64,000 nt of DNA from Actinosynnema sp. ALI-1.44 (lineage in GTDB: Bacteria > Actinomycetota > Actinomycetes > Mycobacteriales > Pseudonocardiaceae). The notes under the pieces are model-generated. The model saw nothing but the letters and a program-made list of their open reading frames with translations. It did no database searches and was not told the origin of the DNA. A program made the translations under genes and the position numbers. Positions within the stretch are counted from its first letter, which is position 1, and every line of letters begins with the position of its first letter. The stretch lies in contig NZ_MTQO01000031.1 in assembly GCF_001984155.1 (NCBI RefSeq), forward strand, positions 95,628 to 159,627. Direction: 5' to 3'. Shown here in pieces: positions 51,843 through 60,300 of the stretch.

Positions 51843-53048
51843 CTACTTCTTTCCGCCCTTCTGGTACTCCTCCCACGGGATCTGCCAGTCGCTCAAGCCG
51901 TCCCAGGGCTGGAGCTCCTTGCCGCCGGAGTTCTGGACCACGAACAGGTCGCCCTTGTTGCCGATTTCCTGCATCCAGCGGGCGTTCTCCGTGGACATGT
52001 TGATGCAGCCGTGGCTGACGTTGCTGCTGCCCTGCTGGCGGACCGACCAGGGCGCCGAGTGGTAGAAGATTCCGCTGTTCGACAGGCGGCTGGCCACGGC
52101 GACCTTGGTGCGGTAGCCGCCGGGTGAGTCGGCCGGGACGCCGTAGGTGCCCGAGTCCATGGTGTAGTTCTGCTGCTCGGTCATCACCGTGTAGGTGCCG
52201 TTCGGCGTCTCGTGGCGGGGCTTGCCCAGCGAGATCGGGACCGTCTTGACCACCTGGTCGTTCACGCTCACCGTCATCTGCTTCGTCGCCCCGTCGGCGA
52301 CCGCCACGACCTTGTTGCCGATCGTCACCGCGGACTTCCGGTCCTCCTTGCCGAACAGGCCGGGGCCGAGCGCCTTGCCGTAGACCGCCGCGTTGATCGT
52401 GACCTTCGTCCCCGGCTTCCAGTACTCCTTCGGCCGCCAGTGCACCTCGTTGTCGCGGAACCAGTGGAAGGCGCCTTCGGTCGCGGGCTCCGCCGTGATC
52501 TTCAGCGCCTTCTCCGCCGCTGCCTTGTCCGGCACGTTGCCGGAGAAGTAGAACGCGATCGGCTGGCCGACGCCCACGGTCTGGCCGTCGGTCGGGTTCA
52601 GCGAAACGGTGATCTGCTTGCCCGGCTTCACCGTGGTGAAGGAGGACGTGATGCTCGACGGTTTGCCGTCGGTTCCCGTTCCCGCCGCGTTGACGGTGTA
52701 GGACTTGCTGTAGCCGAGCGGCTCGGCCGACTCCCACTTCAGACCGTCCGGTGTCAGCGCACCGGTGACGGCCTTGCCGTCCTGATTGGTCACCGTGACC
52801 GTGTTGAGCTTCCCGTCCGCCGCCGTGACCGTGATCGGGTCTCCCGGCGCGACGTTCGCCGCCTTGTCCGCCGGTGTGATCGCGAGCGCGACCGGCTTCG
52901 GTTGCGGCGCGGGCGAACCGCCCTGCGTCTGGCCGCCGGACGCCGGCGTGCCCCCTGGTTGCTGCTGCGCGGACGGTTCCCCCGAGGAGCAACTCGCGAC
53001 CGACAGCACGGCCATCGCTGTGGCCAGCGCCACAATCGATCGTCGCAT
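51843..53048 (-). CDS. L,D-transpeptidase lipoprotein (Ig-like domains + YkuD)
   Basis: 401 residues from the ATG at 53048. Lipoprotein signal MRRSIVALATAMAVLSVASC with Cys at residue 20, then a Pro/Gly/Gln-rich stretch. Two Ig-like (BID) domains cover about 55-245 (VALAITPADKAANVAPGDPI, FHWFRDNEVHWRPKEYWKPG). The YkuD catalytic domain follows with TPNGTYTVM, GIFYHSAPWSV and the active-site SHGCINMS (Cys nucleophile, His). This is the LdtMt2 architecture: it makes 3-3 crosslinks in peptidoglycan outside the membrane and is the basis of carbapenem-sensitive, beta-lactam-tolerant walls. Single gene with its own terminator. Confidence 0.93.
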   Translation of the reverse strand: MRRSIVALATAMAVLSVASCSSGEPSAQQQPGGTPASGGQTQGGSPAPQPKPVALAITPADKAANVAPGDPITVTAADGKLNTVTVTNQDGKAVTGALTPDGLKWESAEPLGYSKSYTVNAAGTGTDGKPSSITSSFTTVKPGKQITVSLNPTDGQTVGVGQPIAFYFSGNVPDKAAAEKALKITAEPATEGAFHWFRDNEVHWRPKEYWKPGTKVTINAAVYGKALGPGLFGKEDRKSAVTIGNKVVAVADGATKQMTVSVNDQVVKTVPISLGKPRHETPNGTYTVMTEQQNYTMDSGTYGVPADSPGGYRTKVAVASRLSNSGIFYHSAPWSVRQQGSSNVSHGCINMSTENARWMQEIGNKGDLFVVQNSGGKELQPWDGLSDWQIPWEEYQKGGKK

Positions 53049-53237
53049 CAAGACCCCACCCACATAAGTCAGCCCGCCCGATTTTCGATGCCCGGAACCC
53101 TCCTCCCCACCCCAGCAAGGGCCCGAACGTACCGATTGTGCCCTCTAGCTGCGGGAGTCGATCAACCGGGGGTCCGATTTCGAGCATCAGCGGACCCCAT
53201 GCTAAGGTTTTCCTCGTTCGCAGGGGAGACCTTGCGA

Positions 53238-53310
53238 GCGCCGCTAGCTCAACTGGCAGAGCAGCTGGCTCTTAACCAGCGGGTTCGGGGTTCGAGTCCC
53301 TGGCGGCGCA
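53238..53310 (+). tRNA. tRNA-Lys (CTT anticodon)
   Basis: Complete cloverleaf: acceptor GCGCCGC/GCGGCGC with discriminator A, D-arm GCTCAACTGGCAGAGC, anticodon stem GCTGG/CCAGC with loop CTCTTAA (anticodon CTT), and T-arm with GTTCGAGTC. The degenerate integrase lies against its 3' side, pointing to use as an integration site. Confidence 0.95.
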
Positions 53311-53720
53311 CCCCCAGAGCGCAGGTCAACATCCATGTTGACCTGCGCTTTTTGGTGTTCGGCAACACTGCGGTCACCGTCCATGGTGAGCGCCCGCTGG
53401 CCCGAAGCAAGCCCAGCGGTCCCGGCCTGGTTCGAGAGATGGTCATCGCCGCCTTCTCAGCGGCATCACGCGCGACCTCGATCAGCACAGTCGTGTACGT
53501 GTCACTCGTCACCGTGGCCGACAGGTGCCGGAGCGTCTCCTGCACACCTTTATGTCCACCCCAGCCGCCAACGCCGAAGTCGCGACACCATGGCGCAAGT
53601 CATGCAGCCGGATCGGCGGCAGCCCAGCCCGGGCCGCAGGCAACTGAACATGTCCGCAACATCCGCGGGATTCAGTGCATTACCGTCCGACTCAGTGCGC
53701 GGGGTCACGCGCAGTTCAAA
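53311..53720 (-). pseudogene. degenerate tyrosine recombinase (integrase) next to tRNA-Lys
   Basis: Three pieces of one integrase C-terminus lie in different frames. First TPRTESDGNALNPADVADMF (about 53690-53640), then PAARAGLPPIRLHDLRHGVA with ALAAGVDIKV (box with HxxR, about 53640-53550), then VQETLRHLSATVTSDTYTTV with LIEVARDAAEKAA (catalytic Tyr, from 53545 leftward). At least two frameshifts separate them and the N-terminal DNA-binding half is absent. Family proteins of this type integrate actinomycete ICEs (pSAM2-like) or phages into tRNA 3' ends; this one is dead. The last frame runs on through the tRNA, where the stop lies at 53249. Confidence 0.75.
53318..53353 (+). terminator. intrinsic terminator after tRNA-Lys
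   Basis: AGCGCAGGTCAACAT (53318-53332) and its complement (53335-53349) form a perfect stem followed by TTTTT. It begins eight bases after the tRNA. It also overlaps the 3' end of the integrase remnant, so it may be part of the former attachment region. Confidence 0.85.
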
Positions 53721-53760
53721 GCTGAGATCGTGCACATCGCGGGCAGGGTGAACAGTCGCG

Positions 53761-54234
53761 TTACCGGTTGCCTGGTTCGTCGGGCGTGGCTTCATGCCCC
53801 GGCAAGCCCACCGAACGGCGTGCGCGCTTGAGGTCGGCTTCGTACACGTGCGGTAGACCGTCAGTCAGCTCGCGGCTCTGCCGTTCGAAGCGGCGGAACG
53901 GGCCGTAGTAGGTCTCCTCGTAGTCCTCGATGACCTGGAAACTCCATCGGCCAGGCAACACGTTCCGGCCGAGCAACTGCTGCGACAACTCGTCGGCCAG
54001 CGCCTGGTGACCGGCCTGCTCAAGCAGCTCGATCGCCTTCTCCAGCTTGAAATCGGCGGAGCCGGTCAGTTGGTGGAACGCGTACAGGTGCCCTCGCGCG
54101 ACTTCCACCGTTTCCAGTGCTTCGGTCAACGCGCCGACAGCCCGCACGGTGCGATCCTCCAGCGCCTCACGCCATGCGCCGCCTTGGAGGCGCGGATCAT
54201 TGGCGTCGCGTGCGCTACCTGATGTGTCCGTCAT
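53761..54234 (-). CDS. conserved actinobacterial hypothetical protein, 157 residues
   Basis: Starts MTDTSGSARDANDPRLQGGA. Helical, charged, soluble: LTEALETVEVARGHLYAFHQLTGSADFKLEKAIELLEQAG, encoded at about residues 37-76, then QQLLGRNVLPGRWSFQVIEDY and YGPFRRFERQSRELTDGLPHVYEADLK. The order (helical hairpin, GRNVLPGRW, YxxFR) recurs in actinomycete proteins of unknown function, so it is a real gene. It begins just upstream of the dead integrase on the same strand and may have come with the integrated element or be a native neighbour. Confidence 0.7.
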   Translation of the reverse strand: MTDTSGSARDANDPRLQGGAWREALEDRTVRAVGALTEALETVEVARGHLYAFHQLTGSADFKLEKAIELLEQAGHQALADELSQQLLGRNVLPGRWSFQVIEDYEETYYGPFRRFERQSRELTDGLPHVYEADLKRARRSVGLPGHEATPDEPGNR

Positions 54235-54375
54235 GGTTCTGCACTCCCCTCGGCAAACGATCTACTGATGAGATCACCACGTCGCAGAGCCCAGCCGGTT
54301 CGCCAGGAAGTACATAGTGGACATTCATGGCGATCTCAACGGGTGTGAGGTCACCACGCCGGGCGACTGGGCTGG

Positions 54376-55980
54376 TCAGCGTGGTGAGTACAGCGTCCGG
54401 TGCAGGGCGCGGATGATCGCGGCGTAGCCCGCGCCGGTCGGCCCGCAGCGGGCGAGGGCCGCTTTGGCGGCGTTGGCTCCCGGGCCGCCGTGTACGGCTC
54501 CGCCGGGGTGTGCTGAGGCTCCGGCGAGGTAGAGCCGGTCGATCGGGGTGTCGGCGCGGCCGAGTCCCGGCACTGGGCGGAACACGAGTTGCTGGTGGAT
54601 GGCCGAGGTGCCGCCGTTGACGGCTCCGTCGACCAGGTTCGGGTTCTGGCGCTCCAGCTCGAGTGGGCCGCCCACATGTCTGCCGATGATCGTGTCGGCG
54701 AAGCCGGGGGCGTGCTTCTCCACGACGCGCTGCACTTGATCGGCGATCCGGAGCAGGTCGTCACGGCTCCGGCCACGGCCGTGCGGCACGTGGGTGTACG
54801 CCCAGGCGGACTCGGTTCCCGCAGGCGATCGTGTCGGGTCCGCGGTGGACATCTGGCCCAGCAACAGGAACGGGTTGTCCGGCAGCCGGTCCATGGCCAG
54901 CGCCGCGCCGGACTCGGCGAGCCCGGTCAGGTCACCGCCCAGATGCACGGTCCCGGCGCCGGAGGCGTCCGGGTTCCGCCACGGAATCGGCCGCGACAGC
55001 GCCCAGTCGACCTTGATCGTCGCGTCATCCCAGCGGAAACCCCGTAGCGCCGCGACGAACCTGGCCGGCAGATGCCGCTCACCGACCAGGTCCCGGTACA
55101 GCGACGGTGCCGGGACGGTGGCCAGCACCGCCCGCCTGGCCCGGACGAGGTCGCCGTCCTGGACGGCGACTCCCATCGCCCGCCCACCGGCGACCAGCAC
55201 CCTGGTGACCGGTTGTCCACAGTAGACACGACCGCCGCGCTCGGTGAGTCGCTGGACCAGGGCCGCGGTCAGTGCGCCCGCGCCACCGCGAGGTACGGGA
55301 AATCCCTCGTCCTGACCGAGCATGCTGAGCAGCCACCCGAACACCGCGCTGCCCGCTTCACCGGGACCGAGATCGGAATGCAGTGCGTTGCCTGCGAGGA
55401 GCAGCCGTGCGCCGTCCCCCGCGAACTGTTCCGCCGCGTAGCCGGTGGCAGGCATCGTGACCATCCTGGCCAGCCTCAGCGACTCGGCCGCGCCCAGAGT
55501 GCGCGCCAGTCGGGCCGCCGCGCGCACCGGCGGGAACGGCGTGAACAGCGCGTCCAGCAACTCGCCGCGGATTCGGCGCCAGTCACGCACCTCGGCCCGC
55601 CACGCGTCGCCGTCCGCATGAGCGAACGACGCCACAGAGGCCGCGGTGCGATCCAGATCCCGGGACAGCACCACGCAGCGGTCGTCCGGCAACACGTGTG
55701 CCAGCACTTCTGGGGCATGCGACCAGTCCAGCCCGTAACGGTCGAGTTCGAGGCCGCGCAGGATCGGTGAGGCCGCGCCCAGCGGGTAGAAGGAGCTGAA
55801 CAGGTCACTGTGGAAGCCCGTGGCGACGTGCTCAGCCGTGCGCACCGCGCCGCCGGGTTCCTCGCCCGCCTCCAGGACCAGTACCTCCCAACCCGCGTCC
55901 GCGAGCAGGTTGGCGGCCACCAGGCCGTTCGGGCCCGCGCCGATCACCACGGCGTCGACCGTCTCCACTGGTGCGATCAT
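54376..55980 (-). CDS. CrtI-like FAD-dependent oxidoreductase
   Basis: 534 residues from the ATG at 55980. N-terminal dinucleotide motif AVVIGAGPNGLVAANLLADAG and EEPGGAVRTAEHVATGF; C-terminal flavin motif RLYLAGASAHPGGAVHGGPGANAAKAAL, like phytoene desaturases and related retinol-saturase-type enzymes. Middle motif VPRGGAGALTAALVQRL is also typical. The substrate is probably a polyene or isoprenoid, but no phytoene synthase is nearby and the protein belongs to a broad family, so carotenoid action is inference. Overlaps the SRPBCC stop by four bases (ATGA). Confidence 0.82.
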   Translation of the reverse strand: MIAPVETVDAVVIGAGPNGLVAANLLADAGWEVLVLEAGEEPGGAVRTAEHVATGFHSDLFSSFYPLGAASPILRGLELDRYGLDWSHAPEVLAHVLPDDRCVVLSRDLDRTAASVASFAHADGDAWRAEVRDWRRIRGELLDALFTPFPPVRAAARLARTLGAAESLRLARMVTMPATGYAAEQFAGDGARLLLAGNALHSDLGPGEAGSAVFGWLLSMLGQDEGFPVPRGGAGALTAALVQRLTERGGRVYCGQPVTRVLVAGGRAMGVAVQDGDLVRARRAVLATVPAPSLYRDLVGERHLPARFVAALRGFRWDDATIKVDWALSRPIPWRNPDASGAGTVHLGGDLTGLAESGAALAMDRLPDNPFLLLGQMSTADPTRSPAGTESAWAYTHVPHGRGRSRDDLLRIADQVQRVVEKHAPGFADTIIGRHVGGPLELERQNPNLVDGAVNGGTSAIHQQLVFRPVPGLGRADTPIDRLYLAGASAHPGGAVHGGPGANAAKAALARCGPTGAGYAAIIRALHRTLYSPR

Positions 55981-56441
55981 GCGAGTGTGCCGCCGGTTGC
56001 GGATCGCGCTCGGCCGACGGCGAGATCGGCGAGCCGAGCCAGTGATTCGCGGTTGCGCGGCCGGAGCAGAGCGGCCTGTGCCGCCGTCGGCAGCACGGCC
56101 GCCGGACCCCTGGTCAGCACCTCGCTCATCTCCAGTCGACACGCCCGCTCGCCCAGCGGAGTGATCCGGAAGCTGATCACCGCCGCTCCCAGCCACCACA
56201 ACCGAGCGTCCAGTTCGAGGTAGCGATCGGGCTGGACCGCGCGCACCTGGGTGACGTCGTGGATCTGCACCGGCCAGGCACCGATGCTGTGGTGGATGCT
56301 CGTTCCGACGTCCGGCCAGTTCCGGTCCACGTCCCGGATGTGGGAGTTGCCCACCACCCAGCCCGCGTAGGACCAGCCGTCGGACAACACGGCGAACACG
56401 TCTGCGGCGGCGGTCGGCACTTCCCTGGCTACAGCGGTCAC
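55977..56441 (-). CDS. SRPBCC-fold protein (polyketide cyclase/START-like)
   Basis: 154 residues from a GTG with GGAGG at good spacing. The START-like fold can be followed as VTAVAREVPTAAADVFAVLSDGWSYAGWVVG, with SIHHSIGAWPVQIHDVTQV and FRITPLGERACRLEMSE further on (N-terminus to about residue 110). It binds a hydrophobic ligand. It is translationally coupled with the CrtI-like oxidoreductase gene and so probably handles the same lipid or polyene. Confidence 0.75.
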   Translation of the reverse strand: MTAVAREVPTAAADVFAVLSDGWSYAGWVVGNSHIRDVDRNWPDVGTSIHHSIGAWPVQIHDVTQVRAVQPDRYLELDARLWWLGAAVISFRITPLGERACRLEMSEVLTRGPAAVLPTAAQAALLRPRNRESLARLADLAVGRARSATGGTLA

Positions 56442-56540
56442 CGTACCTCCTCGGAAGCTCTGTCGGTCGATGTCAGAGGTTCCCGGTTCGCACCATTTCG
56501 AACCTGTCACGACCGTCTCAGTGCGGTGGTCAGGTGAATC

Positions 56541-56566
56541 GTTTTGTCGTCGTTTCGACCGGGTAC
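56541..56566 (+). promoter_or_regulatory. SigB/SigF-type promoter GTTT-N16-GGGTAC
   Basis: GTTT at 56541-56544 and GGGTAC at 56561-56566 match the actinobacterial SigF/SigB consensus GTTT-N15-17-GGGTAT. It lies 42 bases before the small membrane protein start. Confidence 0.6.
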
Positions 56567-56608
56567 ACAAGGGGCGCACGTCATGCCATGCGCGATCGAG
56601 GAGCCCAC

Positions 56609-56968
56609 ATGCCTGTGATGAGTCGTGTTCTCGGCGCGGCGACCGTGGCTTACAGCGCCGCGATCATCGCCCGTCCCGCGTTGCTGGCCAAACCGTGCGG
56701 CATGGCGCGTCCCGACGGCGGCGTCGACCCGCGGATCCGGACGTTGATCGGCGCGATCGGGGCCCGGGACACGGCGATCGGGGCGGCGATGATGGTCGTC
56801 CCGGCGGGCCGGGCGCTGCACGTGGCGCTGGCCGCCCGAGTCGCCTCGGACCTCGCGGACGCGGTCATGTTCGGGTTGGGGCTGCCGGACCGCGGCGCAC
56901 GAGCCAAAGTCGTCGGTGTCGCCGCCGGTTGGGCGGTGTTGTGCGCGGCGTCAGCCTTGGCGCCCTGA
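56609..56968 (+). CDS. small membrane protein (DUF4267-like)
   Basis: 119 residues from the ATG at 56609, which has GAGGAG seven bases upstream. Four weak membrane segments (VLGAATVAYSAAIIARPALLA, IGARDTAIGAAMMVVPAG, VALAARVASDLADAVMFGLGL, VVGVAAGWAVLCAASALAP). The pattern GARDxxIG with a following RxxSDxxD is shared with small membrane proteins of unknown role. A SigF-like promoter upstream suggests stress or stationary-phase expression. Confidence 0.65.
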   Translation: MPVMSRVLGAATVAYSAAIIARPALLAKPCGMARPDGGVDPRIRTLIGAIGARDTAIGAAMMVVPAGRALHVALAARVASDLADAVMFGLGLPDRGARAKVVGVAAGWAVLCAASALAP

Positions 56969-57012
56969 ATCGGCTGCACGACCCACCGTGAACGACCTGG
57001 TTGCGCACTGAC

Positions 57013-57864
57013 ATGGACCGCACCTCGTCACCGGCTCCGGCCGGTCAAGAACTGACCTGGTCGGCGGGGGCCGTCGCCCGCATGCTGGATGTGCCCGCCT
57101 CCACGCTGCGCGGCTGGCACCGCCGCTACCGGATTCCCATCGGCGACACGCCTGCCGGACGCCACCGCCGCTACACCGGCGCCGACGTCACCGCGCTGCT
57201 GCGGATGAAACACCTGATCGACCAAGGAGTCTCCGCTCAGTCCGCGGCGCACGCCGCCTTCCGGCCCATGCCCGGCGCCGGGGTGGAGGACCTGCTGGCC
57301 GCGGTGTCGCGATTGGACACCGACACCGCGGGCGCGCTGCTGGCAGCCGACATCGCCGCACACGGCGTCGGGCACGCGTGGCACACCTTGTGCTGCCCAG
57401 CTCTGAACTTCCTCGGCGGGCCCGAGGCCGACGACATCGACCGCTGCGTCGACCTCGTCCACGTGCTGTCCGACACCATCACCACTGCCCTGCGCCGCGT
57501 CCCCATGCCACCCGTTCGAGGCCCTCTCGTGCTGTTGGCGTGCGTCGAGGGCGAACACCACACACTGCCGTTGGAAGCCGTGCGCGCCGCGCTTGCCGCT
57601 GAACGCGTTCCCGCACGCCTGCTCGGAGCGTCCCTTCCGAACAGTGCGCTTGTCGACGCCATGGCCCGCACCACCCCGCCGCCCGCCGTGCTGGTGCTGT
57701 GGGCGCACCGCCCGTCCGATCCCGACATCGTTTCCACGCTCACCACGCCGGACACACGGCTCGTACTCACCGGTCCCGGCTGGCCCACGCCGCACACCCG
57801 ATCCCTACCCGAGACCGTCACCCTGATCACCCGCCACACCGCCGCATCGAGCGCCTCACCCTAA
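57013..57864 (+). CDS. MerR-family regulator, CarH/LitR-like with B12-type domain
   Basis: 283 residues from the ATG at 57013. N-terminal MerR helix-turn-helix: TWSAGAVARMLDVPASTLRGW with HRRYRIPIGDTPAGRHRRYTGADV. A helical bundle follows (about 95-160), then a Rossmann-like domain starting PLVLLACVEGEHHTLPLEAV with GASLPNSALVDAM, laid out as in CarH/LitR photoreceptors, where the Glu-x-His region binds B12. The Wx9EH motif of CarH is degenerate here (a Val-His where Glu-His is expected), so cobalamin binding is uncertain. The CrtI-like oxidoreductase nearby is the classical kind of target. Confidence 0.7.
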   Translation: MDRTSSPAPAGQELTWSAGAVARMLDVPASTLRGWHRRYRIPIGDTPAGRHRRYTGADVTALLRMKHLIDQGVSAQSAAHAAFRPMPGAGVEDLLAAVSRLDTDTAGALLAADIAAHGVGHAWHTLCCPALNFLGGPEADDIDRCVDLVHVLSDTITTALRRVPMPPVRGPLVLLACVEGEHHTLPLEAVRAALAAERVPARLLGASLPNSALVDAMARTTPPPAVLVLWAHRPSDPDIVSTLTTPDTRLVLTGPGWPTPHTRSLPETVTLITRHTAASSASP

Positions 57865-57973
57865 GGACGTGATCATGCCCCGCACCACCGTCGTTATTGC
57901 CCTGTCGACCCACGGTTCGATCGCCGGCCGCCGGGCTGGTGAGACCGAGATCATCTCAGGACACTGATACCCG

Positions 57974-58738
57974 ATGAGACGTCCACGACCCGATGACGCA
58001 GCCGACTGCGCGACCGATTCCGCGGTGGGCCTTGGCGGAGCAGCCGACGCCCTGAGTCGCTTCGCGCGATCGCTGGAAGCCGAGCCCGATCCGGAACGCA
58101 CCCTGACCGGCATCGTGGTCGCGGCCGCGGCCACCATCCCCGGCGTCCAGCACGCCGGGATCACCCTGGTCGAGAAGACCAGCGTGTACCGGTCGGTCGC
58201 CCCCTCCGACGACCTGGTCACCCGATTGGACCAGATGCAGTACGAGACCCGCGAGGGACCGTGCGTGGACGCCATCCGCGACCACCACACCTTCCGCACC
58301 GGCGATCTGGCCGCCGAGACCCGCTGGCCGCGGTTCACCCGCGCCGCTCTCGACGCGGGCGTGGTCTCGATGCTGTCGTTCCGGCTGTTCACCACCGCAA
58401 CCACCCTCGGCGCGCTCAACCTCTACTCCCCGCTGCGTGACGCCTTCGACGCCGACGCCGAAACCCTCGGCGAACTGTTCGCCGCGTACGCCGCGATCGC
58501 CCTCGCGGGTTCCCAGCAACAGCAGTACCTGGAATCAGCGCTGGCCACGCGGGACGTGATCGCCACAGCCAAGGGCATCCTGATGCACCGCGACCGTGTC
58601 GACGACAAAGCGGCGTTCGCCATGCTGGTCGAAGCCTCCCAACACGCCAACATGAAACTCCGCGACGTCGCCGCCTGGCTGGTCACCGACGCGAACACCA
58701 AAGCCGGCAGCGCCCAACACAAGCCCACGAACCCCTGA
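57974..58738 (+). CDS. GAF-ANTAR domain RNA-binding regulator
   Basis: 254 residues. The GAF domain is at about 30-180 (AAAATIPGVQHAGITLVEK, ETREGPCVDAIRDHHTFRTGD, SMLSFRLFTTATTLGALNLYS), and a C-terminal ANTAR domain at about 185-245 (LATRDVIATAKGILMHRDRV, with AFAMLVEASQHANMKLRDVA). ANTAR proteins bind paired hexaloop RNA hairpins to stop transcription termination; in actinomycetes they often sit with STAS and anti-sigma proteins, as here. The GAF domain would sense a ligand or redox state. No binding hairpins were identified with confidence. Confidence 0.88.
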   Translation: MRRPRPDDAADCATDSAVGLGGAADALSRFARSLEAEPDPERTLTGIVVAAAATIPGVQHAGITLVEKTSVYRSVAPSDDLVTRLDQMQYETREGPCVDAIRDHHTFRTGDLAAETRWPRFTRAALDAGVVSMLSFRLFTTATTLGALNLYSPLRDAFDADAETLGELFAAYAAIALAGSQQQQYLESALATRDVIATAKGILMHRDRVDDKAAFAMLVEASQHANMKLRDVAAWLVTDANTKAGSAQHKPTNP

Positions 58739-58760
58739 GCCCGCCCCGGTGGTCAGAGAC

Positions 58761-58795
58761 GGCTCCCTGGCCACTTGGGTTGAAACCAGGGAGCC
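58761..58795 (+). terminator. 10-bp hairpin after the ANTAR gene
   Basis: GGCTCCCTGG (58761-58770) and CCAGGGAGCC (58786-58795) pair over a 15-base loop, 22 bases after the ANTAR stop. No T-run follows, but position and stability suit a terminator. Confidence 0.6.
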
Positions 58796-58965
58796 TTGAC
58801 CATCGCCGAGCCGCGGTCCGGCGATCGCCCGCCACCGACTACCCAACCGTGCACCATTCCAACCGGAGAACGCATGGTCCCCACCATTCGGACCAGCCGC
58901 GCGTACGACACCACAGCCGTTCGGAGCGGTTTGAGCGGGCACCAAGTTCAAACGGACTGGGGAAG

Positions 58966-59376
58966 TCAAGCCGACTGGGCGTGATCCACTGTCGGGTGGA
59001 GCGACAGCACTTGGTTGAGGCCGGTGACGTCCATGACTCGACGCACGGCGGCTGCCCCCTCGACGACCCGGAGCGTCCGCTCGGTCCGGCAAGCCTCGTC
59101 GTGGGCCATCACCACTGTGTGGATGCCGATGGATCCGAGGAAGGTGACCTCGCCGAGGTCGAGGATGACGATCGGGGCCGGGGTATCCAGAGCCGCGCGC
59201 ACAGCGGCGCCGAACTCGTGTTCGGTCAGCATGTCGACGTCGCCGTTGACGTGCACGATCGTGGAGTCGTCGCCGGGTTCGATCGTCCAGCTCAGGATGG
59301 GCGCGTCGCTGTTCATGGCTGTACGACTGCTGTCGTCCTCTCGCTTGACGAGCCGTCGAGTGTCCATTTTATCCAC
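58966..59376 (-). CDS. STAS-domain anti-sigma factor antagonist
   Basis: 136 residues as read from a GTG at 59376; ATG codons at 59367 and 59316 (MNSDAPILSW) are alternatives. STAS fold: STIVHVNGDVDMLTEHEFGAAV, IVILDLGEVTFLGSIGIHTVV, and AAVRRVMDVTGLNQVL. The GSIG sequence keeps a Ser at the place that SpoIIAA-like proteins have phosphorylated by their kinase. It would bind an anti-sigma kinase when unphosphorylated and free a sigma factor. Unusually, it stands apart from the kinase gene at 61.9 kb. Confidence 0.85.
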   Translation of the reverse strand: MDKMDTRRLVKREDDSSRTAMNSDAPILSWTIEPGDDSTIVHVNGDVDMLTEHEFGAAVRAALDTPAPIVILDLGEVTFLGSIGIHTVVMAHDEACRTERTLRVVEGAAAVRRVMDVTGLNQVLSLHPTVDHAQSA

Positions 59377-59854
59377 GGTGGGGTCACGCCGGGCAGATTC
59401 ACTCGATCAGGGATGAAAAACCCGGATGGACGCGGATCTGACCGGGTATCCGCGCCGTGCGGACAACAGAGGTGACGATCCACACGGGGCGAAGTCACAG
59501 GCCCCGCCGATGACCAGGGTGTGGTGCCGGGTCCCCGACTCCGAGCAGTCGTGAACACGAGGGTGACGTGAAGTGCGCCGTCAGCCGGGTTCACGCCCGC
59601 CGGATGCCCGAAGCCGCCACGCGTGGTCGGCTCGTCGGCGAGCTGTCGCCGACGAGCCGGCCATCCCACTCGCGGTTTCAGCGCCGTCCGCCAGCGGAGT
59701 CCTGCTTTGCCACCGGCCTGCTCGTACGCGACGGAGTGAAGCGAATGGGAGAAACCGGTTTGGAAACGCGGCGCACGGCCTTGCCCAAGCCACGTCCGGC
59801 TGGACCAGACGCGACGAGTTCAGCGGGTCTGCCCTCCGGTGCTCCGATCCACCC
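59377..59854. other. 478-base intergenic region, no convincing gene
   Basis: Between the STAS gene start and the Lsr2-like stop. The inverted repeat CGCGGAT (59431-59437)/ATCCGCG (59448-59454) lies 55-78 bases upstream of the STAS gene and may be an operator. The plus-strand frames here have compositional bias but no domain. Confidence 0.45.
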
Positions 59855-60199
59855 TCAGTTCGTGGTGGTGTGCGCCGCTTCGAACGCCGCCATCACGGTG
59901 GCGGCGACACGCCCGCGCTCGGATACGGTGTAGCCGTTCTGGCGCGCCCAGTCGCGGATCGCTTTGGTCTGTTCGCGGTTGGCTGGTGCTGTGGGCGCGG
60001 CACCGCGCTTGCCGGGACGACCAGTCCGGCGGGCGCGGCCGATGAACTCGCCGAGGCGGTTACGCAGCCTGGCGGCGTTGTCGTCGGTGAGGTCGATCTC
60101 GTAGCTGGCGGCGTCGAGCCCGAACCGCACCGTGGTGATGTCGTCGGACATCGTGCCGTCAAGGTCGTCCACCAGATAGACGACGACTTTCCGAACCAT
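59855..60199 (-). CDS. lsr2: Lsr2-like nucleoid-associated protein
   Basis: 114 residues. The N-terminal oligomerisation strand MVRKVVVYLVDDLDGTMSDD is followed by VRFGLDAASYEIDLTDDNAARL. A linker with Arg-rich TGRPGKRGAAP leads to the C-terminal DNA-binding domain IRDWARQNGYTVSERGRV, with the RGR hook that enters the minor groove of AT-rich DNA. Lsr2 silences acquired and AT-rich DNA and compacts the nucleoid. AGAGGAAG lies upstream of the ATG. Actinomycetes often have two or more paralogs; whether this is the main one cannot be told. Confidence 0.92.
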   Translation of the reverse strand: MVRKVVVYLVDDLDGTMSDDITTVRFGLDAASYEIDLTDDNAARLRNRLGEFIGRARRTGRPGKRGAAPTAPANREQTKAIRDWARQNGYTVSERGRVAATVMAAFEAAHTTTN

Positions 60200-60272
60200 G
60201 GTGGCATCACTTCCTCTTGGAGTCCTATCGCGACAGTCTGGTATCGCCCCTTGGGCGGTACGGGGACCGTGC

Positions 60273-60300
60273 AGCCGGGCATCTGGTGAGATGCCCGGCT
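60273..60300. repeat. 12-bp perfect hairpin upstream of lsr2-like gene
   Basis: AGCCGGGCATCT (60273-60284) and AGATGCCCGGCT (60289-60300) flank the loop GGTG. It sits 74-101 bases upstream of the Lsr2 start, in the likely 5' leader or promoter. It could be a leader hairpin, an operator, or the terminator of an unseen upstream transcript. Confidence 0.65.

Noticed and set aside
51113..52065. plus-strand frames through tRNA-His and the structured region
   Set aside because: They read across a tRNA, hairpins and the L,D-transpeptidase terminator; no protein features.
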